Positions 35,020-46,530 of a DNA stretch of 64,000 nt are shown piece after piece (position 1 is the first letter of the stretch; every line of letters begins with the position of its first letter). The notes below the pieces were generated by a model. It saw nothing but the letters and a program-made list of their open reading frames with translations. It was not told the DNA's origin and made no database searches. This stretch comes from Metarhizium brunneum (lineage: Eukaryota; Ascomycota; Sordariomycetes; Hypocreales; Clavicipitaceae), in contig NC_089422.1 in the NCBI RefSeq assembly GCF_013426205.1, positions 6,200,001 to 6,264,000 on the forward strand, in the 5' to 3' direction. The position numbers were made by a program, and so were the translations under genes.

Positions 35020-36077
35020 CTTGTCTAGAGGTGGGGGGTTTTCGCTCCAAAGTACCAACGGTGGGTGAGATGGTTAAAAGGCGAGATTTCTATCCCAATT
35101 ATGATATGTATGCTAAAATACCGGTTGCTGAGAATAAAACAAGAGAAACGCGCGCCTGTTCTAATGGCAATAGAAACATAAAAGAGTTGAAGGGGAAAGG
35201 GAACGGACAAGAAGACCAGGGCCGGTCAGGGAGTTCGTCGAGGCGATTGCGGCGACGGTGGAGGGGCAGCCTACGCCTCGATGGTGGGGTTCAGGTTGGG
35301 GGCACGGGCTTGATTGGACCACGGGCTTGGCGGGGGGATTTCGGACGGAGTACAGGGCTGTCAAACAGTTCGGATAAGGGGGAGCAGTTTTCGCCAGGGG
35401 TAATTGTGCATTGTACATTGTATGTATGTTTGCTCATTCGTCGTATTCTTGTTGCCGTGGCGGTTTCTAGTCGCTTTTTGATGACGTCCAAGTGTGGTCA
35501 AGGTGGTTGATGTGTGCCAAGTACCTGGTGCCTAAGTAGGTATGCTTGTCTGCATTGCATCATCGCATGTTTCCTCGAATAATGTGGGCTTGGGTTTCTG
35601 GTCAGAAGCGAGTCGTTACTACTGAGGCACTGGCGGGTAATCCCGAACGTAAAAAATACCAGTCGTAATATCCGGGACCTACGTAAATATGCAATTGCAT
35701 ACGGCCTGGCGGTGTGAGACTCGGCCCAAGCAAGCATTCAATTTCTCTTTGAGTGAACTAGCGTGGTCCTCATTCCGAGCGAAACTTGAGCCAAACCACC
35801 GAGTACAATGCAATGGTCAATGGCCTGAAATCAGTATCAATAGTCCCTCCTGGTTCTTGGCCCCCCGGCGCATCGAGATTGGCATTATCCCGGAGGATAA
35901 ATACAGCAGCAGGCGTTTATAATTAGCAATGCAATGGAAGCCAGCCTATACTCGTCTCGGCCATCGAGCCTCAGCCGCACCAGCTCATCAACCATCTATG
36001 CAACAGGGCATTTTGGCCTTGCGGCATGATCTTTCAGTTCTGGCTCACAGCCTCAAACCTGGACCAAGCAGATCATC
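35020..36077. other. Divergent intergenic region RDI1/HET gene
   Basis: 1.06 kb. It holds a near copy of the dispersed motif (GGACGGAGTAC, ~35344) and a TACCT..CCTAAGTAGGTA word (35520-35542). No gene seen. Confidence 0.6.
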
Positions 36078-38147
36078 ATGGATCATGGCCGACGTTCCCA
36101 GGCCCGGGCGCAGCCTGTTGACGATGTAGACGGGCTCGGCGCGCAACTCGCCCAGATGATCGTCCCGATCCTCACTGCCCAAAACTCATGTCAAGTCCAC
36201 GAGCAGTGCGACAGCAGCTGCCCTAATCGCATTGGCGTCCGGCGCTACCTCCTAATGCCCAACGGTGAGCGGCGCCATGAAACAGACGAAAGAGCCAGCT
36301 TGGGCGAACAACTCGGCGCCGCGAGAGTCAACAACGATGGACAGCCGCCCAGACAGCAGCCCTTCACGATTCATCCCGACACGCCGAGATTCGTATACGA
36401 GAGACTCCCATCGCCACATGGCATGATTCGGCTGGTAAAGTTGAAGAGCGCCTATTTCAGAGAAGACCCCGTCGACTGCGAATTGCTCACTTTTGACATG
36501 GATGACTTGCCGCCGTACGGGGCCCTTTCGTACTGTTGGGGTGAGGCAGCAGATGCGTGCAAAATGATATGCAATGGGCACTTATTCTATGCGCGCCCCA
36601 GTTTAGAACGCGCCTTCAAGAGGCTGCGAGCTGGATTCAGTTCCGGCCAAACAGAAGGGTACATCTGGGCAGACGCCTTGTGCATTAACCAGGGGGATCT
36701 GGAAGAGAAGGGTGCTCAGATCCAGCTCATGGAGCGGATTTATTCATACGCCTCTACGGTATACATTGATCTCGGAGACACAGATGGCCGTGTCGTTTCG
36801 GGTACTTCTAATCTGTCGGCAACCATCCAGGGAGCCTCGGGAATGGGCAGTCCCGATGCCTTGATCCCGGTCGGCCGTGATACACCACATCCACTATTAT
36901 ACAAGACTGTGTTTCTGGCTCTGCAACAACCTTGGTTTACAAGAACGTGGGTCATTCAAGAGGCTGCGTTGGCGAGAAGAGCAGTGTACATGTTCTGCGG
37001 CAATGTGCTTTCGCAGCAGCAGTTGGATGATATTTTGAGCCGACAGGCCATGCGTGCGAATCCAAGCCGTATGCAGGAACTGATGCAACTTGGGGGCAAT
37101 GATGCGCTCCGCAACTATCTCAACTATGCGAAGCTGCAGCAAATAAAGGATGCTCGAGGGAGAATGACATCACTGGAGCTTATGGAACTGACGAGGGACT
37201 TTGCTGCTACTGATCCGGCGGATAAGGTGTTTGGGTTGTTGGCGCTCATGAGTGACGATGATCGGCAAGCCATTGGACCCTATCCCCAAACCGTTGAAGA
37301 GGTGTTTCGACGTTTCGCAGCACTTCAAGTCCGACGGGGATTCGCCATCAAGATGCTCGACAGTGCAGGTCTCCAACGGAGAAACAACTCTGAACGAAGG
37401 CTTCCATCCTGGGTACCCGACTGGATGGGACAGACGAAGTCGCCGAAGCAAATTGCTGGCCTGCGTCCTGTTCCGTACGCAGCTTCTGGATTTACAGAAC
37501 CCCAAGTCCGCATGGTTGGAGATGAGTCGGGATCCGGCGGCCTCAGTCTTCGTGGCATGATAGTCGACACAATCGATAGTGTTGTCTATGTCCACAGCGC
37601 ACCGGTAACAGCCGAAGGCGAACCATCATTTCTGGCGTTCCATGAAAAGTTCCGCCCGGCGTTTGACAGCTACGTGAACGGGATCAAGGGGAAACCCAGG
37701 TACATGGACAATGAAGAGGTGTTTGCGCGCTTGTTACTAATGGACGATACATATACGGGCCGCAATGCCATCCTGTATAGCAGCCCTATAGAAAACCCGG
37801 CCTTGACGTATCGTTCCGCACTGGCCGCCTGGCGCGAAGGGCGTAATTATCGTAATGACATGGGCGCCGGGAAAATGGACGCCGTGCAGACCTTTCAGAT
37901 GCAGGCGATTGCAGTGTGTCCTGGCCGTGGGTTTGCGACAACTCGAGGGGAGTATATCGGGTTGGTGCCACTAGCCGCGCAAGAGGGTGATCTGGTAGTA
38001 GTGTTTTACGGTGCTACTGTCCCGTATGTTGTGCGGCGAGTAGAGAACGGTTATATATTGGTAGGAGACGCATTCGTACACGGGTTCATGTGTGGTGAGG
38101 CGTTGGAGAGGCGGGACTTGGAGTCGGTTGATATTGTCCTTGTTTGA
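36078..38147 (+). CDS. HET-domain (heterokaryon incompatibility) protein
   Basis: Intronless frame of 689 aa. The HET domain begins around residue 145 with YGALSYCWGEA, continues through a predicted PSLERAFKRLR helix, and includes IWADALCINQGDLEEKGAQI (~196-215) and MERIYSYASTVYIDLGD. The middle has FTRTWVIQEAALAR (the RxWvvQEv block) and DPADKVFGLLALM. The C-terminus (EGDLVVVFYGATVPYVVRR, then YILVGDAFVHGFMCGEAL) is the usual end module of such proteins. HET proteins trigger regulated cell death when incompatible strains fuse; many act downstream of NLR-like receptors. This copy has no NACHT, WD40 or lipase partner beside it in the window. Residues 1-130 are unrecognised. Specific role and partner are unknown. 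Confidence 0.9.
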   Translation: MDHGRRSQARAQPVDDVDGLGAQLAQMIVPILTAQNSCQVHEQCDSSCPNRIGVRRYLLMPNGERRHETDERASLGEQLGAARVNNDGQPPRQQPFTIHPDTPRFVYERLPSPHGMIRLVKLKSAYFREDPVDCELLTFDMDDLPPYGALSYCWGEAADACKMICNGHLFYARPSLERAFKRLRAGFSSGQTEGYIWADALCINQGDLEEKGAQIQLMERIYSYASTVYIDLGDTDGRVVSGTSNLSATIQGASGMGSPDALIPVGRDTPHPLLYKTVFLALQQPWFTRTWVIQEAALARRAVYMFCGNVLSQQQLDDILSRQAMRANPSRMQELMQLGGNDALRNYLNYAKLQQIKDARGRMTSLELMELTRDFAATDPADKVFGLLALMSDDDRQAIGPYPQTVEEVFRRFAALQVRRGFAIKMLDSAGLQRRNNSERRLPSWVPDWMGQTKSPKQIAGLRPVPYAASGFTEPQVRMVGDESGSGGLSLRGMIVDTIDSVVYVHSAPVTAEGEPSFLAFHEKFRPAFDSYVNGIKGKPRYMDNEEVFARLLLMDDTYTGRNAILYSSPIENPALTYRSALAAWREGRNYRNDMGAGKMDAVQTFQMQAIAVCPGRGFATTRGEYIGLVPLAAQEGDLVVVFYGATVPYVVRRVENGYILVGDAFVHGFMCGEALERRDLESVDIVLV

Positions 38148-39610
38148 GGTATCTACTATGCAGCGGTGACTGCTGTATGTAGTCCATTCGCCGAGAAGGG
38201 CTGTCTGTAGGGCCAATCCATGCCTAGCTGGGTACTTAAGTAGGTAGGCGTTTGAGTGTTTACGAAACAACGCTGCTGCGTTGATTTGATTTGAGTTGTA
38301 TGGTAAGCTCAGTCCCGGTCGTGGGTTGCGTAAGAAGGACTCCCAAGAATGAATGCGTGCAGGGACCACAAACAAAGTATTGGTACCAAGGAGCCCAGAA
38401 AAAGGCTGCGCTTGCCTTCTCTTCTCAGGAAGCCAGCCTGTCGACTGTTTGCCTGGGGCCAGCACCATAAATTGATACCACGATGTACGGAGTACCCGCC
38501 TTGCCTCCCCGACGCGCAGTGGCCCCCCCGTGGCCCCCTCCGTTATTTTTAATCAGCCAGCTCATTGGAAGTGGCCGCGGCTACTACACCTCTCAGGTCT
38601 GTTTCGTTTCCTGGTGCAAAGGCGCCGCGGGAAACGCGCTGCCATTTGATTCAATGGTAAGAGCCTCAGTGGCTTTGCCGGTTTTCTGTTACTGGCCCGC
38701 TTGCCTGCCTGTGCAGCACGAGGGTCTCATCCTATACGCCCCACTTGTTCTCCTTTGGAGCTCTGCTCTCATTTTCTGCTACGCGCAGCCAATAGGCATG
38801 GCCCGCGCTAGTGCCCGGCCACTCCAGTCTGGATGGCCTGTCCATTAACGTACCCTGGTATCCAACTACTTGAGCCATCACATGTGTGTCAAGGTGTCGG
38901 AAGTATTCACCAAGGTACCTAAGTACCTCGTCCTCCACTCTTGTCACTTGCAGCACTTGCACAGCTGTGACTTTTATCCCCCGTCACTCCCCCCCAGCGT
39001 TTCCTCCCGCCCCGACTGCCCTTTCGCAATCCACTTCCACTTCATAAGTTACGTACCAACTGACCACTTAAGCATTTACCTGCTGGTCGACCACCCTGCC
39101 GCTAAGGCTGCGCTGGAGCTCTGGAGCCTCTTCACCTCCCGCTTCTCGTGCCCGGACGTATTTTGCGCGACTCGTCTCGCTCTGTCTCTCCCACCCCCCG
39201 TCCACGAGTTGTCTGCTCTCTCTGCATCTGGTCCGCAGGGTGACTATTCCATCAGGATTTTCCTGCTCCAACTTCTCCTTTCGGAACATTGCCTTTTTTT
39301 GCATCTCTTTTGTAGGATTGGCTGTTTGTTTATGCTTCAACCTCACGCGCTTTCGCTTCTCCGGCACTTGGTATGTACCATCACGTATCTGGCTTTGAGA
39401 CTTGCACGCGCAAAATCCCTGCCTCTACCCACTGTGTCGGCGCTGACGCGATTTTTTGACGAATTGCAGATTATCACCAAGGGCCGTCGCGCATAAGCAC
39501 TGCTCTTTTGGACCTCAGCACGTCGTTAGCAGAGTAGCAGTTGTTGATGCTCTTGGTTGGCGTCGCGGACGTGACTTCTAGCGCCCACCAACGTCTAGCT
39601 GTTGAACAAA
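38148..39610. other. Intergenic region HET gene/BQT4
   Basis: 1.46 kb. A TACTTAAGTAGGTAGG word lies at ~38233, 86 bp after the HET stop; another, GGTACCTAAGTACCT, lies at ~38914; a TACGGAGTA motif is at 38486. The part from 38900 to 39610 is strongly C/T-rich and is probably the long BQT4 leader with a 5'-UTR intron. A 208-codon open frame across it is judged non-coding. Confidence 0.6.
39371..39469 (+). other. Probable 5'-UTR intron of BQT4
   Basis: A consensus donor (TTG|GTATGT), a GCTGACG branch-like site and the acceptor GAATTGCAG lie in the C/T-rich leader, 141 bp before the BQT4 ATG. No transcript evidence; prediction only. Confidence 0.4.
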
Positions 39611-41046
39611 ATGGCTACTCCGAGCCAGCGAAGCCTTCCCACGCGGCACAACCCGTTCCTTCTCGAGAACGTTCCTGAATGTATGTTGACCCCCGCCACT
39701 GTCTTCGTAGCGCGCTCTTCAAGACTTATCAATCTACCGTCACCAGACCTCGAGCTTGTTCAGCGCCGTCGGCTTGGTCAGACCAAACTTACCCCTAAGA
39801 TGGTCGGTGGTGACGACGCCGAATCTACCGCTCTAGGCGTGTTCGATTACGCGCACCTGCGGGCACCTCTGCCCAAGGGTATCGTTTCCGGAATCTTCAA
39901 GTCGAGCCCGACGAGTTACTTCCTCATGCGCCGAAGCTTCGACGGCTACGTTTCCGCCACGGGCATGTTCAAGGCCACGTTTCCCTACGCCGAGGCTTCG
40001 GATGAGGAAGCCGAGCGCAGGTACATCAAGTCACTTCCGACTACAAGTCCAGAGGAGACTGCTGGCAACATCTGGATTCCTCCGGAGCAGGCTCTGGCTC
40101 TGGCCGAGGAATACTCTATTGGTATTTGGATTCGCGCTTTGCTGGACCCTGCAAAGATTCCGGTTTCCTCATACTCAAACCCCGATTCCCCCCCAAAGAA
40201 CATTTCTGCGCCACCTAAATTCGACTTCGTAAAGGCCTCGGCAAAGCTTGCACCCCCATCAACGTCTACACTGGCCAAGAGCTCTCGCAGTCGTCGATCT
40301 GTCAGCCCTACCAAGGGGTCGAGACGTGGTCCTGCCTCGCCGCGAAAGCGTAAAATTCAATCCAAAGCCAGCTCGACAGAGCCAACGGCTGACAAGGCAG
40401 AAGTCAATGGCGATTCCAAGAATGGCAAACAGGAGGACATTGTCCTGAAAACTAGCGAGTTCGAGCCTGCCGTGGTTTTGGAACCCAGGACTGAGGATGC
40501 AACCATGAAGATCCGCGTCGATGAGGTTTCAAAGGATGCTGCTGGCCATGAGACCAAGCACACTGTTACAGAGGTTGACGTTCCTCTGCCCGTGGCAGGG
40601 GAGCCACCTAGTGCTGAAGAAGTCGCCAGAATGATGGAGGCAGCCAAGGAGATGGTACAGAAGGACAGGGAAGCGGATGAAAAGCATGCAGAACAACAAA
40701 AGAAATATGATGACGACAAGGGCACGGATACAACAACAACCACAGTCAAGAAGGGCAAGCGTAAAGCTGGGGACATCTCCATGTCTGAAAAGGACGACGA
40801 AAAGGCGCACAGTATGGCTGAAGAAGCTAAGGAAGAGCAACCACGGGCAAAGAAAGTCAAGACTGAGGCAGAATTACGGAAAGACAGAGTCAAGAACCGA
40901 GCTCTGTTTGGTATTGGCGCTACAGTCGCAGTTGGGTAAGTTGCGCTAGGAGGCGTCGTGTTTGATAGATGTTACTCTCATGAATTTGGTGGTGGCTAAC
41001 GGCGAACAACAGTGCTCTTGTTCCATGGCTGGTCAACTTCTTGTAA
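39611..41046 (+). CDS. Bqt4-like inner nuclear membrane protein (APSES-type domain)
   Basis: Exons 39611-39680, 39747-40935, 41013-41046; predicted 430 aa. The N-terminus [38 protein letters not shown] leads into a KilA-N/APSES-like domain (~45-155) with [40 protein letters not shown] and [18 protein letters not shown] basic, Ser/Pro-rich middle and an acidic/Lys-rich region follow. The protein ends in one hydrophobic segment ([20 protein letters not shown]), a tail anchor completed only after the last intron. In fission yeast Bqt4 sits in the inner nuclear membrane and tethers telomeres via Rap1. Intron 1 (66 nt) is stop-free and in frame; I treat it as spliced because family members run from NVPxY to ELVxRRRLGQ. 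Confidence 0.85.
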
Positions 41047-42415
41047 TGGATGCTGTATGGCTTAAGTGTTCAAACTAGCCACGACGCCGCCTTGGGCAAA
41101 TCTCGACACCGGGGGCCTACAGAGACTGGCGTAAAATGGGTTCTGCTTTTTTTGTGTTTTGCTAATTTTTGCCTTTTTTCTTTGCTCGGAGGGGACGAGA
41201 GAAGAGCCATTTCACGTTTGACTGAGACGAGGATACCCGCGGCACATCTCGAGCTTCTGCCCAGTTTTTTGGCCTTTGGACATAGGGATTTGCCAAGTCC
41301 CAGATTTCGCCATTCTTTTTGTTAGATGCTGGTTCTAGATGAGCTCGGGATTTTCAGGTTGATGGACTTCGTTTTTATAATCCCTTGCGCCTTTATTTAT
41401 TTTTAGGATTTATCTTACCCCCCTTCGTTCATTTGGTTGCATTTGGTCGTGTCAAGAGATTGGTATTCCCCTTGGACACCACGCCACCTTCGCAACCGCG
41501 GTATTCTGGTTGGAGGGTGTTGGGTGACAGGTGTCCGGTGATCAAGCGATAGAAAAGGAGCGAGGCATGAGATGAGATGCGGATGGTGGTAAGCTCATGT
41601 GTGCGCTCATTGGAGGATTGCGCAGGGCTCAAGGCCACTATTGATGAGGTGCCAGGTCGAGCTTCGCGGGATTTGGTGAGAGGTATGAAAGCAAGATGGG
41701 CCATGGGAAGAGTAGTATTGATTGTAATGATTATAAGGCATTTCAGACGTCTACATAGTCTACCAATGGATTGGCGGTGATGTGATTAACTCTGCTGCCC
41801 GGCGCGGGGCGTATGGAGTCGGACATGTTGAATGTATTCCGGCTCAGGAGTGTTAGAGTCTAGTGTGAAGAGATCAAATGCCGACATATAGCAATGTTGG
41901 CAACTGGCAAGTTATAAAGTAAAGCCGTAACCGTCTGTCTTGGGCCGAAGTGGACAGTAGACGAGGTACTTTGTCCTCATAGGACGCCTAGCAGGTATTG
42001 CATGTACTCCGTACGCTAGAGGCCATATTTCTTCCCTCCCCCTCTGCGGCCCCTCCTCCGGTTTTCCCCACACGCATCGACTGGTTGAGGACGAATCGAC
42101 GAACAAAGTCTCACTCACCCGCAAAACGCCCCCAAACATGTCCATTCAGCCATTGATGCGGCCATGCTTGATCCTTGCGCCCCATCCTCCCAAAAATGGC
42201 TGGCAGCGGCAATGGACGGCTTTCTCGGTAAAGGCATACGCAGCCCGAGAACCACGGTTTCGGTTTGACGCAACCCGTTTGGCCGTGCCACCGCGTGCCA
42301 CATTCGTCTACCTCACTGGTCTTTTTCCTCCTTCCCTTTCTCTCTCCGATGTTTGGCCATGGAGTTGCGACTGAAGAGCAAGTTTCTAAGCATTGTCTCT
42401 TTATAACCTCCCAGA
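41047..42415. other. Intergenic region BQT4/HIBADH
   Basis: 1.37 kb between two plus-strand genes. The first ~400 bp are T-rich, likely BQT4 3' UTR. A TACGGAGTA-core motif (minus) is at 42005, about 410 bp before the next ATG. No gene seen. Confidence 0.6.
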
Positions 42416-43807
42416 ATGCGACTTGTTGGTGCCCGCCTAGGCGGTCTCGTGCAAAGGAGGGGGTTCGCGTCGACTGCCGGGCGGCTGGATCATTATGCCT
42501 TTGTTGGTCTCGGCCAAATGGTAAGTCTTGATGCCGTGACCCTCGAACTGCCCTGGCCCAGAGACCGAATTGGCGTGTGAGAGTTGTTGATGGACAAGTT
42601 GCTGACATGGTTCGCTTTTGCAGGGCTACCAAATGGCCAAGAATCTCCAGTCGAAGCTCAAGTCCACGGATAAGGTGTCCGTCTTCGACATCAACCCGCA
42701 AGCCATGAAGAGCCTGGAAAGTGATGTGAAAGCTGTTTCTGGCGGCGCAAAGGTTGAGCTTGCCCCCAGCGCGTGGGCAGCGTCAAAGGAGGCTGTAAGT
42801 TTTTGATCTTGGGTGAATTGCATCGAATTCATGCGCAATGCCGATTCTTCCACACGTCTCGTTGCACACGGTGAGATAAAGTGTTTGTACAACTTTCTTC
42901 TATTTCGATCGAGGGTGAGATGTAGACGGGCTGAACAGTGCTCTGTTCGTCAAAACTGTGACAACAGAGCCCCTGCAAAGCAAGAGTCGGACCAAGGCGG
43001 TGGTTAGGCGAGGGTGTTATGATGCAGTGGCCAGCCATCACGGAAAAACATAGACGTGAACATGGCTAATAGAACTCATTGCTATAGGACACAGTCATTA
43101 CTGTTCTCCCCGAGCCCCAACACGTCCAAGGCGTCTACAAATCCATTTTGACAGGTACACTGCCGCAGAAGGACCGCGTCTTCATCGACTGCTCGACAAT
43201 TGACCCCTCGACGTCCCGCGAGGTGGCCAGGTCGGTTTCTGATGCCGGCCAGGGCACGTTTGTCGACGCTCCCATGTCGGGAGGAGTGGTGGGCGCCACG
43301 GCCGGCACGCTGACCTTCATGCTCGGAGCCAAGGCCGATATGGTCCCCCGTGTCGAGCCCACGCTGCTGCAGATGGGCAAGAAGGTGCTTCACTGCGGCG
43401 AACAAGGCGCGGGCCTATCCGCCAAGCTCGCCAACAACTACCTGCTCGCTCTCAACAACATTGCCACGGCAGAAGCCATGAACCTGGGGATGAAGTGGGG
43501 TCTGGATCCCAAGAAGCTTGCGGGCGTCATCAATGTCAGCACTGGCCGCTGCTGGCCAAGTGAGGTCAACAATCCCGTAAAGGGCGTGGTCGAGACGGCG
43601 CCGGCGGGACGCGATTATGGCGGTGGATTCGGCATCTCCCTGATGAAGAAGGATCTGCGACTGGCGATGGTGGCTGCCAAGGAGGCTGGGGCCAAGATGG
43701 CTCTCGCCGACACTGCGTTTGGCGTGTACGAGGACGCGGAGAAGCGGGAAGAGTGCAAGGGACGCGACTTTTCGGTGGTGTATAGATATCTCGGGGGCAA
43801 AGAGTAG
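42416..43807 (+). CDS. 3-hydroxyisobutyrate dehydrogenase, mitochondrial
   Basis: Exons 42416-42520, 42624-42794, 43088-43807; predicted 331 aa. A basic presequence (MRLVGARLGGLVQRRGFAST) precedes the NAD-binding motif AFVGLGQM-GYQMAKNL, split by intron 1. The substrate-binding signature FVDAPMSGGVVGATAGTLTF, the catalytic Lys region (GLSAKLANNYLLALNNIATAEAM) and the C-terminal KDLRLA are all present. The enzyme oxidises 3-hydroxyisobutyrate to methylmalonate semialdehyde in mitochondrial valine catabolism. Intron 2 is long for this genome (293 nt) but the join SKEA-DTVITVLPEP keeps the frame and matches the family. Confidence 0.93.
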
Positions 43808-45017
43808 ACTTGTCGGCGTCGTTGTGAATGATGATGGACACTTTTGAGCCTCCCGCGCCATGCCAAGCCCGATTGCCAGAACAGGACATGCCGTGTCCCA
43901 TGTTGAATTTAAACTGCATCTAATATCTCCACATGTAAACTACCTCTACCCATCGTCCACATGGAGGAAAACCCTCGGCCGAGACTCGACATCTCTGCCC
44001 GGTGAAGTCGGCCTGGATGAATCAATTCGTCCGCACGGCACAGCTCCTGACTCGGACCAACCCGAGCGCGCCCGGAGGGATCACGACAGTCTGCTGCTGT
44101 GTGCACGGTCACGGTCAGCCTTTGTCCATTCAATGTTGGGCACAACTCCACTTTCATAACTGATGGTGTTCGGGTCGGCGGCGTCCCGGGAAGCCATCCC
44201 ACATTTTTTGCGCGATGGCCTTTATTTTTTTTTCATGTTGTCGATCGATCAGAGAGATTCCATCTTGGAAGAGTGATGGAGGCTGGGCGGAGAGTCTACC
44301 TAGGAGGTGAAGCATGCTCGACACGGGGCGGCAGAAGACTCAACCAAGTTGAGTTTCTAGCCAGAAAAACTTCCATCACATTATGGCACAACCAACATCA
44401 GCAGTCATCAGCCGCACTGCGGACGTAACACGGAATCAAAACCAGACGCCCAATCAATGCCAAGTACTACTACACTCCGCACTGACAGCGGAGTTTTCGC
44501 GCCCGAAGGAGAACATCCCATCCGGCTGGCATGCTGCGGTCAGCACGCCCACCCATCCGTCTACGGAGTACTACTTTGGTCAGTTCTCGTAGCCAACTGG
44601 ACGCACGAGCTGGGAGAGATATTTCAGATCAGGGCGCTAAATCCGTGATACGCGTATTTCCTTGTGCCTCATGGGGCTGCGCTTATATATGTGTGTACTA
44701 TATCCCAGAGTTTGCTCTCGGGGACTAGCTTCTAAGTTCTCCCCATGAACCGCTGTCCAGACTCCAGGCTCGATGACCCGGGCCATGCCTTTTCTATTCT
44801 CTCCGTGACTTCATTCACCCTCGTTCGAAATCAAGTAGTTGCCGGCTGATCCAAGTTTCTCACCCCCTGGGGGATCTGTAACAGATCTGCTGCCACCCTC
44901 TGCTGCCACCCGAAACACCACACCTACGACCCGAAACGAGCAAGCTCAACTATATACAGGACCACACGATCAAAACCTTGTGAAGCAACGACGAGCACCT
45001 TTATACAGCCGCAAGCC
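43808..45017. other. Intergenic region HIBADH/RTA1 copy 2
   Basis: 1.2 kb. A TACGGAGTA motif is at 44562, about 455 bp upstream of the RTA1 ATG. No gene is supportable. Confidence 0.6.
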
Positions 45018-46203
45018 ATGTCCGACTCTACCGGGCCTCGCGTCAGCGTCACCCGGTGCACCGAGGTCTCTGACCTGTGTCCCGTCGACGAAACCGTCCT
45101 GGGATACTACCCGAACCTGGGATCGGGCATCTTCTTCACCATCGCCTTTGGGACATGTCTGATTGCCGCCTTCTCGCTCGGCATGTGGAAGAAGACGTGG
45201 ACGTACACGGCAGCCATAACGATAGGGCTGATACTAGAAACCGCAGGTATGTATTCGTATTGCTCCCCCGAAGAGATGTCGAGTGCTCCTCGTCCACCAC
45301 CATCATCACCACCTCAGTAACCTCACCACCCATCGTCGAGACAGGCTACGTCGGGCGCATCCTCCTCCACTACAACCCGTGGAACCAGTCCGCCTTTGAG
45401 CTGCAGATCTGCGCCATCATCCTCGCGCCCACCTTCATCTGCGTGTCCATCTACCTGACGCTCAAGCACGCCGCGCTGCACCTCAACCCGCGGCTCTCGC
45501 GCATCCCGCCGCGCTGGTACCCGCGCCTCTTCCTGCCCGCCGACCTCTCGTGCCTCATCGTCCAGGCCATCGGGGGCGGCATCGCCGCCGCCGCCGGCCA
45601 CTCCAACCCCAAGCTGCTCGAGGACGGCAACCGCGCCATCATCGCCGGCGTCGTCCTGCAGGTCCTCGTGCTCGCCGTCTTTGGCGCCCTGGCCACCGAC
45701 TACTTCGCCCGCGCGGCGAGGCACATGCGCAGCTGCGACGCCACGGCCCCCGAGCTCGCCCTGTGGCACGACGCCAAGTTTCGCGCCTTTGTGCTCGGCG
45801 TCACGGGCGCCTATGTGGCGGTCCTGATCCGCTGTATATACCGGTACGTTGTTGTTCGCACCCCCGAGCTTGTCTGTCGTTCAGGGGCGCATCATCGTGA
45901 ACTAACTGATGACCCGGTGGTTGGTTCAGTATTGCCGAAATGGCCGGTGGTTGGGGCAACAGGATCATGCAGGACGAGCCGAGTTTCCTCGTGCTCGACA
46001 GCTCGCTCATCCTCGTTGCCGTGTACCTGCTCACCATTTTCCACCCGGGCATCTTCTTTCCTCGGATGGCCAACGGGCACCGCGAGAAGAAGGGCGCTGC
46101 TGCTGCTGCTGCTTCCGACGCCGAGAGGGAGAGCCCCGAGCCCAAGGCGACTGACTGTCCGGATTCCTCCAACGAGGGACAGAAGACTGAATCGAGCCGT
46201 TGA
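45018..46203 (+). CDS. RTA1-family seven-TM membrane protein (copy 2)
   Basis: Exons 45018-45246, 45345-45843, 45930-46203; predicted 333 aa. Seven hydrophobic segments are visible. RTA1 hallmarks are LETAG-YVGRILLHYNPWNQSAF (across intron 1), CAIILAPTFICVSIYLTLKH, FLPADLSCLIVQAIGGGIAA, the RCIYR-IAEMAGGWGNRIMQD block (across intron 2), and DEPSFLVLDSSLILVAVYLL. Role as for the family: probable lipid translocation/export with possible drug-resistance effect; substrate unknown. Exon 2 is unusually GC-rich (many GCC/CTC/CGC codons) compared with the first RTA1 copy at 15.6 kb, and the two proteins differ clearly, so this is not a recent duplicate. The C-terminus has an A6 run and acidic/Ser tail. 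Confidence 0.9.
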
Positions 46204-46530
46204 AGCTGTCGACTGTGGAAAAACGAATGTCATTGAAGACGAGCAGGCGTCTGGCAGGAGTCTAGGGAATAATCAGCATACCCCCAGCATACGTTCCTTT
46301 CATCTTGTTAATTGCTCTGGCGTGAATTAGACTTGACTGGCGATTTTGTCTTGGTACATGCATGCAGCATATAGAGCTTTCAAAATTAATACTTCATCAC
46401 TCTAATCTTTCATGTATTGGTACTCTCTTTCCTCGGCATCTCTATTAAGGCTAATAACAGTTCCTGAACTATTATATGTGAATGCCACTGAGAATGCTTA
46501 CGTGATGAGTTGCCCCCATTGATGGCATGG
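46204..46530. other. Convergent 3' region
   Basis: 327 bp, AT-rich, between the RTA1 and AP-3 beta stops. Nothing beyond presumed 3' UTRs. Confidence 0.6.

Noticed and set aside
38870..39496. 208-codon plus-strand frame before BQT4
   Set aside because: It is Ser/Leu/Pro-rich translation of a pyrimidine-rich 5' leader and includes the predicted 5'-UTR intron.
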